Shown here in pieces: positions 1-8,407 of a stretch of DNA of 37,994 nt. Origin of the DNA: Saprospiraceae bacterium (lineage in GTDB: Bacteria > Bacteroidota > Bacteroidia > Chitinophagales > Saprospiraceae). Position numbers and translations under genes: made by a program. Every line of letters starts with the position of its first letter. Positions within the stretch are counted from its first letter, which is position 1. Location: contig JAJCYI010000168.1 in the NCBI GenBank assembly GCA_029263015.1, forward strand, positions 1 to 37,994, in the 5' to 3' direction. The notes under the pieces were generated by a model, which saw only the letters and a program-made list of their open reading frames with translations, made no database searches and was not told the DNA's origin.

Positions 1-140
1 CGACACTTTTGGCGGCCTCTTTTTCCGCCATACTTTGTTAAAAAAAATGACCGTAGCTATGGCTATGCTAATTTTTTTTGCCTTGTCTGACGAAAAAATA
101 ACCTCGTCAAAAGTGTCGATTATTTAACTCCACCTACTTA
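1..140. repeat. MITE-like repeat, left copy
   Basis: Positions 23-140 match the reverse complement of 37857-37994 at the other end of the window, apart from a 20-bp insertion in the right copy. The left copy is also internally symmetric: the 10-mer CGACACTTTT at 1-10 is inverted at 109-118, and just inside each end lies a short hairpin (GGCGG/CCGCC at 11-29 and GACG/CGTC at 89-108). No coding capacity is seen. Bases 119-140 are conserved between copies, so the element or its shared flank extends beyond the inner terminal repeat. The left boundary is cut by the window edge. It resembles a non-autonomous miniature element; the mobilising enzyme is unknown. Confidence 0.8.
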
Positions 141-174
141 AGTGGTAAATTGGTAATCAAAAATATTAGTAATT

Positions 175-417
175 ATGAAAATTGAGATATTGGCTTTTGG
201 CATTGCCAAAGATATTGTAAAAGGCCGCTCCCTTTCACTGGATCTGCCGAGTGGCACAAACGTTGGAGGATTAAAGGCGGAACTATGCGGCCGTTTTCCC
301 AATTTTGAAAAACTAAAATCGATGGCCATTGCTGTGAACGAGGAGTACCAAACGGATGATTTTAGTTTGAGCGAAAAGGACGAGGTGGTAATTATTCCTC
401 CGGTAAGCGGAGGATGA
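175..417 (+). CDS. moaD: Molybdopterin synthase sulfur-carrier subunit MoaD
   Basis: This 80-residue ubiquitin-fold protein is the small subunit of molybdopterin synthase. Its C-terminal Gly-Gly is adenylated and thiocarboxylated, and donates sulfur to cyclic pyranopterin monophosphate in molybdenum cofactor synthesis in the cytoplasm. The sequence shows the family's usual length, a beta-grasp N-terminus (MKIEILAFG), the pattern NEEY near residue 55, and the ending IPPVSGG in which the terminal GG is essential. The ATG at 175 is the natural start and the stop is at 415-417. The partner gene moaE follows on the same strand after about 250 bp that hold a strong palindrome. No other molybdenum-cofactor genes are in the window. 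Confidence 0.93.
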   Translation: MKIEILAFGIAKDIVKGRSLSLDLPSGTNVGGLKAELCGRFPNFEKLKSMAIAVNEEYQTDDFSLSEKDEVVIIPPVSGG

Positions 418-520
418 CAGTATTGAATTAAGAATGATAAATTAGGGGTGTTAAGAATAATTTTAGTGATTGTACCTTTCGGTAACGTGGACTAATTTGT
501 TGTAAGCGTTTGCCGGACAT

Positions 521-553
521 AGACCTGACAGGTTTTCAAAACCTGTCAGGTCT
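521..553. repeat. Perfect palindrome between moaD and moaE
   Basis: A 16-bp arm (AGACCTGACAGGTTTT, 521-536) is followed after one base by its exact inverse (538-553). There is no T-tract and it sits between two co-oriented genes of one pathway, so it looks more like an inserted REP-type palindrome than a terminator. Similar GACCTGACAGG palindromes are familiar from other Bacteroidota intergenic regions (from memory, not checked). It could still attenuate or stabilise a moaD-moaE transcript. Confidence 0.75.
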
Positions 554-599
554 GGCCGATAAGTCATAGGATAAGAAAGACTGCTGCCGAAATTTAAGG

Positions 600-666
600 G
601 CCGAAATTTCTCTGAACACCCCTGATGATAAATGATAAATGATAATTGATAACTGAAGAATTAAGA
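600..666. repeat. Degenerate short direct repeats upstream of moaE
   Basis: The stretch before moaE consists of variants of a 7-8 base phrase (GATAAAT, GATAATT, GATAACT), with related AAGAATGATAAATTAGG at 430-447. The same kind of low-complexity spacer occurs before several other genes in the window. No function is evident. Confidence 0.5.
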
Positions 667-1083
667 ATGATTGATATTCAACTAAAAGATACACCATTAA
701 TTCCTCAGGAATGTATTGACTATACTACTTCCGACAGCGCTGGTGGCAGCACCATTTTCATAGGGACAGTCAGGAATAAAACAAAAGAAAAACCTGTTAT
801 CCGACTTGAATTTGAAGCCTATGCTCCGATGGCGATTGCAGAACTCCGGAAAATTGCAGAACAGGCCAAGGCCAAATGGTCGGCAGAAAAAATAAGCATC
901 CACCACCGCACAGGCGTTTTGCAGATCGGTGAAATAGCGGTGGTCATCGCCGTGGCAACACCTCACCGGAAAGCTGCATTTGAAGCCTGCCAATATTGTA
1001 TTGATACATTGAAAGAAACAGTCCCGATCTGGAAAAAAGAAATATTTGAGGATGGCGAAATTTGGGTGGCTGCGCATCCTTGA
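667..1083 (+). CDS. moaE: Molybdopterin synthase catalytic subunit MoaE
   Basis: The large catalytic subunit of molybdopterin synthase transfers sulfur from thiocarboxylated MoaD to cyclic pyranopterin monophosphate, giving the dithiolene of molybdopterin. Family signatures are visible: a GGSTIFIGTVRN motif near the N-terminus, LEFEAYAPMA, HHRTG followed by IGE, a conserved ATPHRKAAFEAC segment, and the late PIWKKE motif that carries the catalytic lysine. The frame opens at a TTG at 646, but the ATG at 667 (MIDIQLKD) gives the usual length of about 138 residues and is preceded by an A/G-rich GAAGAATTAAGA. The bases before it are the repeat-like spacer. It works with the upstream moaD. Confidence 0.93.
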   Translation: MIDIQLKDTPLIPQECIDYTTSDSAGGSTIFIGTVRNKTKEKPVIRLEFEAYAPMAIAELRKIAEQAKAKWSAEKISIHHRTGVLQIGEIAVVIAVATPHRKAAFEACQYCIDTLKETVPIWKKEIFEDGEIWVAAHP

Positions 1084-1114
1084 TTAATATTCAAGCTATT
1101 TATTAACGGGATTA

Positions 1115-1630
1115 TTAATTGAATCTATTTAAATTCGAGATGAATGTTTCATTTTCTTTTTGATTCTTCAAAACAAACACCTGCTTTTCTTTTTTTACCG
1201 CATTTAATTTTATTAAAATATTGGGGCGTTTTATCTTGTTGAAAAATGCCACGTATTTTAAAAATTCAAAGTCAAGCCTCTCTGGACAACCGTCTGGCAT
1301 ATCCATTCGTGATTTTTTATAATTACTTATCATTCGTTTGAGTACCCTGAATAAACAGATATAAGTCGGTCTATCAATATATACGATGGTGTCAGCCTCT
1401 TTAATTCGAATATCCATCGTACTGCCATAATTACCATCAATAATCCAGTGGTTATTTTGTACAATTTTCTTGTTATTGTCAATCCACTCATCCCGGTCGG
1501 GTTCTACCCAACCCGCTGACCAGAATATTTGATCGAGGTGGATTAATGGTAACCCAGTGATAGAATGTATCTTCCTCGACATGGTGGATTTGCCTGCGCC
1601 ACAACAACCGATGACCATGATTTTTTTCAT
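1115..1630 (-). CDS. P-loop kinase-like ATPase (topology modulation/FlaR family)
   Basis: This 171-residue cytoplasmic protein has an N-terminal Walker A motif, GCCGAGKST at residues 8-16, as in small adenylate-kinase-like P-loop proteins annotated as DNA topology modulation protein FlaR or AAA family ATPase. Also seen are HLDQIFW (residue ~32), the WIIDGNY segment (~63) and a Walker B-like TIVYID stretch (~82), in the family's usual order. The start ATG at 1630 follows no clear ribosome-binding site. A -7 box (1647-1654) lies about 17 bp upstream, divergent from the FAD/Fe-S dehydrogenase gene. The real substrate is unknown: members are probably small-molecule kinases and the topology name is historical. 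Confidence 0.75.
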   Translation of the reverse strand: MKKIMVIGCCGAGKSTMSRKIHSITGLPLIHLDQIFWSAGWVEPDRDEWIDNNKKIVQNNHWIIDGNYGSTMDIRIKEADTIVYIDRPTYICLFRVLKRMISNYKKSRMDMPDGCPERLDFEFLKYVAFFNKIKRPNILIKLNAVKKEKQVFVLKNQKENETFISNLNRFN

Positions 1631-1646
1631 AGGAAAAAATTGAGCA

Positions 1647-1654
1647 CAAATATA
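1647..1654 (-). promoter_or_regulatory. Candidate -7 promoter box
   Basis: On the minus strand this reads TATATTTG, a perfect match to the Bacteroidota -7 consensus TAnnTTTG, 17 bp upstream of the P-loop gene. No -33 TTTG is found at the ideal spacing, so support rests on the -7 box and position. Confidence 0.4.
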
Positions 1655-1725
1655 GTTTCTTACAAGACGTTTCTTTGATCGTATTATATTCGCATATTTG
1701 CCTGACTTACCAAATACACAATTTC

Positions 1726-4656
1726 TTGAAAAAGAAACTACTAAATCTCGCTTCTGCCCTCGACGGTGAACTCTATCCCGACTCGCTCATGCGTGCTATC
1801 TACGCGACCGATGCTTCTGTGTACCGAGAACTGCCACTCGCCGTGGCCATTCCGAAACATGCAGCTGATATAAAAACCATAATTGCCTTTGCGCGGGAAC
1901 ATAAAGTGTCTTTAATCCCCCGAACTGCTGGGACTTCTCTCGCTGGGCAATGTGTCGGCAGCGGCATAGTGGTGGATGTTTCAAAATATATGAATGCCAT
2001 TTTGGAACTTAATGCAGAAGAGCACTGGGTTAGGGTGCAACCTGGGGTGATCCGGGACGAACTCAACCAATTTTTAAAACCGCATGGTTTGTTTTTTGGC
2101 CCAAATACTTCTACTGCCAACCGTTGCATGATTGGTGGCATGGTCGGTAATAATTCCTGTGGGACGACTTCCATAAAATATGGCACCACACGAGATCATG
2201 TTCTGGAATTAAAAACTATTTTAAGCGATGGTTCGGAAGCCGTTTTTTGTGAATTAAATAAAAATGATTTTGATGAAAAATTATCAGACGAAAGATTAGA
2301 GAATAAGATTTATCAGACAATACATGATTCCCTATCAAAAAAGAAAAATCAACTGAATATAAAAGAACAATATCCAAAAGAAAACATCCACCGTCGCAAC
2401 ACGGGATATGCAGTGGACGCCCTATTGGATATGGAACCATTTTCCAAAAAAGGATTTAATTTTAATATGTGCAAAATGCTCAGTGGGTCGGAAGGTACAC
2501 TGGCATTTACGACGGAAATTAAATTAAACCTTAACCAGTTGCCACCAAAGGAAGAAGTGGTAGTGTGTGCCCATTTTTTGACCTTACAAAATTCCTTGGA
2601 AGCAGTGTTGATTGCCATGAAATATGAGCCTTATGCTTGTGAATTAATGGATAAAATAATCCTCGATTGCACAAAGGAAAACATTACTCAACAAAAAAAT
2701 CGGTTCTTTTTGGAAGGAGATCCTGCTGCGGTTTTAATGGTTCAGTTTAATGCAAATGAATTATCAGAGGCTGAAGCAAAATCGGAACAGATGATTTCTG
2801 AAATTCAGTCTAAAAATTATGGATTTGCATTCCCAAAAGTAACTGGGTCTGACATTGAAAAGGTGTGGGATTTGCGGAAGGCTGGATTGGGTGCGCTGGC
2901 TAATTTGCCCGGCGATGCAAAAGCTGTTGCCTGCATCGAAGATACCGCTGTTGATATTAATGACTTGCCAGAATATATCGGTGAATTTTCGGAAATGATG
3001 GATGCGTTTGGGCAGCAGGCCGTTTATTATGCACATGCTGGGGCAGGGGAATTGCACCTGCGTCCGATATTGGATTTAAAGAAAAAAAAGGATGTCGAAA
3101 TGTTCCGGGAAATAACTGCTTCAACTGCTCGGTTGGTAAAAAAATACGGTGGCTCGCTCAGCGGCGAACATGGCGATGGCAGGGTGCGGGCGGAATTTTT
3201 ACCGATGATGATCGGCGACGAAAATTACCAATTGCTTTGTCAAATTAAACAGGTTTGGGACCCAGGTAATATTTTTAATCCAGGGAAAATAATTGATGCT
3301 GCGCCAATGGATACGTCTCTCCGATATGAGCCAGAAACGGACGTGCCAGAGTCCCAGACTTTGTTTGACTTTTCGGCAACGGGCGGCATACTGCGTGCAG
3401 CCGAAAAATGCAATGGCTCTGGCGATTGCAGGCGTATCAGTTTGTCAGGCGGCACCATGTGCCCAAGTTACCGGGCCAGCCGAAATGAAAAGGATACCAC
3501 CCGCGCCCGCGCCAATGCGCTCCGAGAGTTTTTAACCAGAAATGCGAAAGATGAAAATCCGTTTGCTCATGCTGAATTAAAGGAAGTGATGGACTTGTGC
3601 CTTTCCTGTAAAGGGTGTACTTCTGAATGCCCCTCGAATGTGGATATGGCAACTATGAAAGCGGAGTTTTTGTATCAATATCATAAAAAGCATGGCGTGC
3701 CTTTCCGCAGTAAAATCATTGCAAATATTGCTGGTTTAAATAAGCTGGGCATGGTCGCACCTGCTGCTGTTAATTTGTTTTTAAAGAATCCTTTTTTTAG
3801 TTCTTTTTTAAAATATATCCTGGGGGTAGCCCCAAAAAGATCATTGCCTGCCCTCCATCAAATTTCATTATATGATTGGTTTAATAAAAATAAAAATGAT
3901 TTAAAAGTAAATGATACACCGATAAAAACTGTTTATATTTTCTGTGACGAATTTACAAACTATAACGATACAATTATTGGTATAAAATCCTTGCAATTAT
4001 TATCCAAATTAGGGTATGAAATAAAAATGCTTGAACACCCGGAAAGTGGCCGAGCCCATATCTCAAAAGGCTTGTTGGATAAAGCACAAAAACTTGCACG
4101 ACAAAATGTTGCAATCTTTAAAGATATAATTTCAGAAAAAATACCACTGGTAGGGATTGAACCTTCGGCCATTTATTCTTTTCGGGATGAATATCCAAAA
4201 TTGGTTGAGAAAACGAACGTGGATGCAGCAAAACAACTGGGGAAGAATGCCCTTTTAATCGATGATTTTTTGGCACAAGAAATAGGAGACGGGAATATTA
4301 GCGAAACACAATTTTCTGATAAACAACAGCATATATTATTGCATGGACATTGTCATCAAAAAGCCTTATCGGCAGCTGAGAATTCGGCATTTATAATGAG
4401 TTTGCCAAAAAACCATACTGTGGAAATTATCCCCTCTGGGTGCTGTGGAATGGCGGGGTCATTTGGTTATGAAAAAGAACATTATGAAATGAGTATGAAG
4501 GTCGGCGAATTGGTGCTTTTCCCAGCTGTCAGAAAAGCCGGAAAAAATGTAATAATCGCTGCACCAGGCACCAGTTGCAGACACCAGATTTCTGATGGTA
4601 CAAGCAGGCAGGCGAAGCACCCAGTGGAGGTGCTGTGGAAGGCGTTATATAATTAA
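1726..4656 (+). CDS. FAD-binding and Fe-S 2-hydroxyacid dehydrogenase (YdiJ/GlcDF-like)
   Basis: This large fused flavoprotein probably oxidises a D-2-hydroxyacid such as D-lactate or D-2-hydroxyglutarate and passes electrons through iron-sulfur clusters to the respiratory chain. The N-terminal half is a PCMH-type FAD domain with PRTAGTSLAGQCVG and GGMVGNNSCGT, followed by LSGSEGTLAF, the GEHGDGRVRAEF motif and GNIFNPGKI at the end of the FAD-oxidase C-terminal domain. A ferredoxin-like region follows with cysteine sets CNGSGDC...MCPSYR and CLSCKGCTSECPSN. The C-terminal third is a CCG domain with HGHCHQKA and PSGCCGMAGSFG. The frame opens at a TTG at 1675; the TTG at 1726 (M-KKKLLNLASALDGE) is preferred because homology starts there and the first ATG is too late. 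Exact substrate is not determinable. Confidence 0.85.
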   Translation: MKKKLLNLASALDGELYPDSLMRAIYATDASVYRELPLAVAIPKHAADIKTIIAFAREHKVSLIPRTAGTSLAGQCVGSGIVVDVSKYMNAILELNAEEHWVRVQPGVIRDELNQFLKPHGLFFGPNTSTANRCMIGGMVGNNSCGTTSIKYGTTRDHVLELKTILSDGSEAVFCELNKNDFDEKLSDERLENKIYQTIHDSLSKKKNQLNIKEQYPKENIHRRNTGYAVDALLDMEPFSKKGFNFNMCKMLSGSEGTLAFTTEIKLNLNQLPPKEEVVVCAHFLTLQNSLEAVLIAMKYEPYACELMDKIILDCTKENITQQKNRFFLEGDPAAVLMVQFNANELSEAEAKSEQMISEIQSKNYGFAFPKVTGSDIEKVWDLRKAGLGALANLPGDAKAVACIEDTAVDINDLPEYIGEFSEMMDAFGQQAVYYAHAGAGELHLRPILDLKKKKDVEMFREITASTARLVKKYGGSLSGEHGDGRVRAEFLPMMIGDENYQLLCQIKQVWDPGNIFNPGKIIDAAPMDTSLRYEPETDVPESQTLFDFSATGGILRAAEKCNGSGDCRRISLSGGTMCPSYRASRNEKDTTRARANALREFLTRNAKDENPFAHAELKEVMDLCLSCKGCTSECPSNVDMATMKAEFLYQYHKKHGVPFRSKIIANIAGLNKLGMVAPAAVNLFLKNPFFSSFLKYILGVAPKRSLPALHQISLYDWFNKNKNDLKVNDTPIKTVYIFCDEFTNYNDTIIGIKSLQLLSKLGYEIKMLEHPESGRAHISKGLLDKAQKLARQNVAIFKDIISEKIPLVGIEPSAIYSFRDEYPKLVEKTNVDAAKQLGKNALLIDDFLAQEIGDGNISETQFSDKQQHILLHGHCHQKALSAAENSAFIMSLPKNHTVEIIPSGCCGMAGSFGYEKEHYEMSMKVGELVLFPAVRKAGKNVIIAAPGTSCRHQISDGTSRQAKHPVEVLWKALYN

Positions 4657-4788
4657 AAATTGAGAATTGAGAATTGAGACACCAATTAATTGGGGCAGAT
4701 AGTAGTTGCATTAAGTGTTAAGAAATTTGGTGACAATGTGGGTGTTTTGTTTTTTGGAATTATCAATTATCAATTATCAATTATCCGT
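4657..4788. repeat. Low-complexity direct repeats between convergent genes
   Basis: The gap between the dehydrogenase and the convergent helical-protein gene holds tandem GAGAATT (4661-4678) and tandem ATTATCA units (about 4759-4783). No clear terminator hairpin with a T-tract is visible. Confidence 0.45.
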
Positions 4789-5172
4789 TTAATCATAATG
4801 CGCTGCAAATCTTTTGAAGTTCCCTTTTGTTAATTCAAACTCTTGCACAAATTCGGTGAATTTATCCCGTACCTCGCTGTGTTCCCAGAGTTCTTCCATT
4901 TTTGGATCCGCCATTTTAACAAGGGTTTTTTCGTGTAAAATTATATGCATGCGAAGCTCATCGATCTGTCGGAGTTTTTTCATGAATATATCGCGGTATT
5001 CGTCCACCAATTCAACGATCGATAGGTGGTTGTTGTGCTCGTGCAGCACCGTCAATAATTCATTTTGGAAAAACTTGATTTCGTCCTGATAAAAATTGAG
5101 TTGGCTAAACCATTCTTTGTGCTCTTGATGGTGAAAGGCCTTGTCGGTAAGAGAAATGTTAAAGGTGGTCAT
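4789..5172 (-). CDS. Conserved-looking helical protein of unknown function
   Basis: I do not recognise a named family in this 127-residue protein. It has no signal peptide or membrane segment and is rich in charged residues, leucine and histidine. Heptad-like patterns through the middle (for example VELVDEYRDIF and KKLRQIDELR) suggest a mostly alpha-helical, possibly coiled-coil cytoplasmic protein. Start ATG is at 5172 and stop at 4789. An 8-bp inverted repeat, CTGTTCAT/ATGAACAG at 5175-5204, sits directly upstream and could be an operator or part of the leader. It lies downstream of the saccharopine dehydrogenase-like gene on the same strand, separated by a long palindrome that probably ends that transcript, so it is likely transcribed on its own. 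Confidence 0.65.
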   Translation of the reverse strand: MTTFNISLTDKAFHHQEHKEWFSQLNFYQDEIKFFQNELLTVLHEHNNHLSIVELVDEYRDIFMKKLRQIDELRMHIILHEKTLVKMADPKMEELWEHSEVRDKFTEFVQEFELTKGNFKRFAAHYD

Positions 5173-5174
5173 GG

Positions 5175-5204
5175 CTGTTCATTTTTTTGATAATAGATGA
5201 ACAG
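5175..5204. promoter_or_regulatory. Inverted repeat upstream of helical protein gene
   Basis: Perfect 8-bp arms CTGTTCAT (5175-5182) and ATGAACAG (5197-5204) are separated by 14 bp, immediately before the start codon at 5172. The dyad would suit a dimeric repressor site or a leader hairpin; no regulator is identified. Confidence 0.35.
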
Positions 5205-5273
5205 CAAGTTCGTTGAATGTTTGCTTCGGAAAGGTGATTACTCTTAACCTTCCTATTGATTTTTGTCAATATA

Positions 5274-5314
5274 AACCAGCTTCGAGGAAGTTTAAAACTT
5301 CCTCGAAGCTGGTT
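5274..5314. terminator. Long palindrome, probable terminator or REP-like element
   Basis: A 20-bp arm (AACCAGCTTCGAGGAAGTTT, 5274-5293) is repeated exactly inverted at 5295-5314. It begins 6 bp beyond the stop codon of the saccharopine dehydrogenase-like gene (minus strand) and carries short A/T runs at its centre rather than a trailing T-tract. It probably ends or stabilises that mRNA, but perfect symmetry also suits a mobile palindromic repeat. Confidence 0.6.
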
Positions 5315-5320
5315 AACCAA

Positions 5321-6379
5321 TTATTTAAAATAAGACCCATTGTCCGTTTCCAGGAATTTATTGAAAGGGATTTCCTCTTGTTTGATAAACCCGTGGTTCG
5401 GCAAACTGCCTTTGGCTACCATTTCCACTACTGCGGCGATGGAGGCAGCGGTCGTCCAAGAGATGGCCCGCCATTGGTGGCCGTCGATGTCAATGGGGTA
5501 GAATGCACGGAAATATTCGTTGCGGAAAATCTTATCGTTTTTCCAACCCTCCACCACGGCATAAACGTATACAACATCTTCTTTTACTGGTGGCTTGGCA
5601 TTTTTCAGGATGTCCTCCAACTGCTGCTTGTCGTTTTTCATGATGAGTTCATACATCAGAAAGCGCATGAGCTTACCGTGGCCAGGGTAGCGGATTGTTT
5701 TGTAATTGAGGGTGTCAACTTTGCCTTCATAAGTTTCGCACATCGTGCCAAGCCCACCCGAAGTGGTAAATGCCTCAAACTCCTGTCCCTCTATATTTAT
5801 GTATTCAAAACCTTGTAAGGAAGGTACCATTTTCCGCTTGCCGTTGGCAATCAATTCAGCATCATTAATGTATTCGTTGATGACCCCGGCAGGCGACCAG
5901 GTGAAAGAGTAAGCCAATAATCCGTTGGGGTAACGGGGCAATGCACCCACGCGCAATTCGATGTCCCTTAGTTTAGTGAAATCCTGAGTCAGGTCGGCTC
6001 CAACGATGCCGATGAGACCAGGGGCGAGTCCACACTGCGGCGCCATTACGCCTTTAGAGGTTTTGGACAAATTCCTGATAAACTTGGTCGTTTCCACATC
6101 CTCGGTGAGGTCGAAATAATGGAGGCCAAAATCGTGGGCTGCCTGTGCGATGGGCTTATTCAGGAAATAAGGAAGGGCGGATATCACGCCATCGTATTGT
6201 GGCAGTATTTCTTTTAGAAAATGTTCGGAAGTGACATCTTCCTCCAATACTTCAAAAGGCAGTTCAAAACCATAATGTGGTTTTTGTTGATCAATGCCTG
6301 TTACGTCAAAATGATGGTTCAACAATATGCCGACCAGCGAGCCGACTTTCCCCATGCCGAGGACCAATAGTTTTTTCAT
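5321..6379 (-). CDS. Saccharopine dehydrogenase-family oxidoreductase (lysine 6-dehydrogenase-like)
   Basis: This 352-residue cytoplasmic enzyme has an N-terminal Rossmann fold with the dinucleotide motif GMGKVGSLVG (residues 8-17) and an acidic residue (D34 region, VTGIDQ) that suggests NAD preference. ISALPYFLN follows near residue 66, and the family's CGLAPGLIGI segment near residue 118. The C-terminal domain matches saccharopine dehydrogenase C-terminal and lysine 6-dehydrogenase proteins, which deaminate the epsilon-amino group of lysine to a cyclised semialdehyde. Length is typical. Start ATG at 6379; a -7 box at 6454-6461 precedes it, and glpD ends at 6493 upstream on the same strand. 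Substrate assignment (lysine, saccharopine or another amino acid) is uncertain. Confidence 0.8.
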   Translation of the reverse strand: MKKLLVLGMGKVGSLVGILLNHHFDVTGIDQQKPHYGFELPFEVLEEDVTSEHFLKEILPQYDGVISALPYFLNKPIAQAAHDFGLHYFDLTEDVETTKFIRNLSKTSKGVMAPQCGLAPGLIGIVGADLTQDFTKLRDIELRVGALPRYPNGLLAYSFTWSPAGVINEYINDAELIANGKRKMVPSLQGFEYINIEGQEFEAFTTSGGLGTMCETYEGKVDTLNYKTIRYPGHGKLMRFLMYELIMKNDKQQLEDILKNAKPPVKEDVVYVYAVVEGWKNDKIFRNEYFRAFYPIDIDGHQWRAISWTTAASIAAVVEMVAKGSLPNHGFIKQEEIPFNKFLETDNGSYFK

Positions 6380-6453
6380 GTGTTTATATGGTTAGGCTAT
6401 TTTTGGTTCTGAGTTTTTGGTTTTTGCCGACTGCCGACTTTCTAATTCGGCGG

Positions 6454-6461
6454 CAAATGTA
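6454..6461 (-). promoter_or_regulatory. Candidate -7 promoter box
   Basis: The minus strand reads TACATTTG, matching TAnnTTTG, 74 bp upstream of the saccharopine dehydrogenase-like gene and downstream of the glpD stop codon. No well-spaced -33 box is seen. Confidence 0.4.
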
Positions 6462-6492
6462 ATTTTATTTTTTATTTTGGAAAGGTGACAAT

Positions 6493-8058
6493 TCACACTT
6501 CCGCCACATAACTCTCTGCCACTTTTTTATAGCGCAATATTTCCTTTTTCTCCCATTTGTCACTTTTGCCTAAAATGTTCCTCATCAACGACGCTACTTT
6601 TTCGGTGGATTCAATGGCGGCCCTTGCATTCAGGAAAGTAGCCCTGGTTCGGCGGGAAAGTACATCTTCCACGGTGCGGGCCAGTTCATATTTGCAGGCA
6701 TATACCACTTGCGATAAAGTATAAGGCAGGTCAGGGTGCAGTTTTTCTTTTAATGCAGGATTATTTTTTTCAATTTTAATAATATCCGAAACATTGGATC
6801 CATATACTTTTAAATGACCATTTGTATTATTATTAAAATTAGATCCACCATCCAAAATCAAATCTTTGGTTTTACATTTTTTATTTTTCAGGTCACTTTG
6901 TAAAATAGTTTTGTCGATGGTATCCTCGGCCATTTTCCGGTAGGTGGTCCATTTACCGCCAGTGATGCTCACGAGCCCCGATTTGCTGACCGATATATCA
7001 TGGCTTCTCGAAATGGATTTAGTGTCCAATACTTTTCCTTTGCTTACCAATGGCCGTATTCCAGCAAATACACTTCTAATATCCTTTCTAGTTGGTTTTT
7101 CTTCCATATAGCGGCCAGCAGTGTCGAGCATAAAATCAATTTCTTCCCGACTTGCTTTTGGGTTGTTGGTTATTTTTTTTGTAAATGAATCGGTTGTGCC
7201 AATCAATGTTTTATCGTGCCAAGGAATGGCGAAGAGTACCCGCCCGTCTGGTGTTTTTGGGATCATGATTGCCGTGTTGTTCCCCAAGAATTTTTTATCC
7301 ACAACGATGTGCGAACCTTGGCTTGGGCTAACTGTCATTTCCACTTCAGAATCGTCCATGAGCTGTATCCGTTCGGTATAAACACCTGTTGCATTAATGA
7401 TGGTTTTTCCTATTAATTCAAAATATTCCTTGGTCTCTTTGTCCCAGCATAAAATACCTATTATTTTGTCCTTTTTATTTTTGATAAAATTAATGGCCTT
7501 GACATAATTTAATGCAATTCCGTGGTGCTTGTGAAAAGTCCGCAACAAGCTCACCAATAACCGGGTATCGTCAAATTGACCATCGTGATATAAAATGCCA
7601 TTTTTTAATCCTTCCCTTTTAATATTTGGCAGTTCATTAATAACCCTTTTTTTTGACAGCCAGCTTGAAGCGCCAAAACTTTTTTTCCCAGCCAACAAAT
7701 CATACATTTTTAATCCGGCCAAATAATACGGGCCGAGAAAAGCAGCATAATTTGGAATAATAAAAGGAAGGTCGTGTACGAGGTGCGGCGCATTTTTTAA
7801 CAAACGTCCCCTTTCCAATAAGGCTTCCTGCACTAAGAAGACATTCCCCTGTTCGAGGTAGCGCACCCCTCCGTGGACGAGCTTGGTACTTTTGCTGGAA
7901 GTGCCGCGACCAAAATCATCTTTTTCGACCAGCAAAGTCTTGTAGCCCCGGCTGGCAGCATCCACGGCACAGCCGAGGCCAGTAGCACCTCCACCAATCA
8001 CGATAATATCGGCATCGGTGGCGATTGCTTTTTGAACGTCTCTGATGATTTCGGACAT
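6493..8058 (-). CDS. glpD: FAD-dependent glycerol-3-phosphate dehydrogenase
   Basis: This 521-residue membrane-associated flavoenzyme oxidises sn-glycerol-3-phosphate to dihydroxyacetone phosphate and feeds electrons to quinone. The N-terminal ADP-binding motif is IGGGATGLGCAVDAASRGY (about residues 21-39), followed by GRGTSSKSTKLVHGGVRYLE, the glycerol-3-phosphate dehydrogenase signature. Further on are IINATGVY, the substrate-domain segment FAIPWHDKTLIGTTD, FAGIRPLV and SITGGKWTTYRKMAED. The C-terminal DAO_C-like domain contains the ARTVEDVLSRRTRATFLNA segment. Start ATG at 8058, with a -7 box about 18 bp upstream. No glycerol kinase or transporter gene is adjacent, so it is probably transcribed alone or with the downstream gene. 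Confidence 0.93.
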   Translation of the reverse strand: MSEIIRDVQKAIATDADIIVIGGGATGLGCAVDAASRGYKTLLVEKDDFGRGTSSKSTKLVHGGVRYLEQGNVFLVQEALLERGRLLKNAPHLVHDLPFIIPNYAAFLGPYYLAGLKMYDLLAGKKSFGASSWLSKKRVINELPNIKREGLKNGILYHDGQFDDTRLLVSLLRTFHKHHGIALNYVKAINFIKNKKDKIIGILCWDKETKEYFELIGKTIINATGVYTERIQLMDDSEVEMTVSPSQGSHIVVDKKFLGNNTAIMIPKTPDGRVLFAIPWHDKTLIGTTDSFTKKITNNPKASREEIDFMLDTAGRYMEEKPTRKDIRSVFAGIRPLVSKGKVLDTKSISRSHDISVSKSGLVSITGGKWTTYRKMAEDTIDKTILQSDLKNKKCKTKDLILDGGSNFNNNTNGHLKVYGSNVSDIIKIEKNNPALKEKLHPDLPYTLSQVVYACKYELARTVEDVLSRRTRATFLNARAAIESTEKVASLMRNILGKSDKWEKKEILRYKKVAESYVAEV

Positions 8059-8407
8059 TGATTGGAGGGTTTTGGCAAAGGTAGGGAATGCTGTGGACAG
8101 GGCGAATCGAGATACAATAAAGCTGTTTAGGTTCTATGAAATGAAAAATGCACTGTTGGGGAAATCCAACGACGTGTTGTTTATCAGCCTGAATACAGTT
8201 CAGGCCAATCTTCATTATCGAGAAACATTCTGGCGCAATTTCTGCTAGATAGTAAACATCCTATCTCATGAATTTTCCAAGAATAATAATTTTATTGCAA
8301 CTTTAGTCGAACAAATATTTTTCCCGAAACATTGATTATTCAAAAGCAATCATTTGATATTTTTTTAAATATAAAATGCTGACTTTTGAAACCAACTATA
8401 CATCCGC
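8059..8407. other. Intergenic region between glpD and the DUF1800 gene
   Basis: A 349-bp divergent region with no credible gene. It holds the glpD -7 box (8076-8083), a small perfect hairpin GCCTGAA/TTCAGGC (8187-8205), and an A/T-rich stretch from about 8265 to 8400 that probably carries the promoter of the DUF1800 gene. There, TTTG at 8353-8356 and an imperfect -7 box (GACTTTTG, 8381-8388) are weak candidates only. Confidence 0.5.
8076..8083 (-). promoter_or_regulatory. Candidate -7 promoter box of glpD
   Basis: The minus strand reads TACCTTTG, matching TAnnTTTG, 18 bp upstream of the glpD start. A weak TTCG lies 19 bp further upstream in the -33 position. The implied leader would be short, about 10 nt. 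Confidence 0.45.

Noticed and set aside
5213-5818. 201-codon open frame on the plus strand
   Set aside because: It overlaps the saccharopine dehydrogenase-like gene in antisense and passes through a palindrome; no domain is recognisable.
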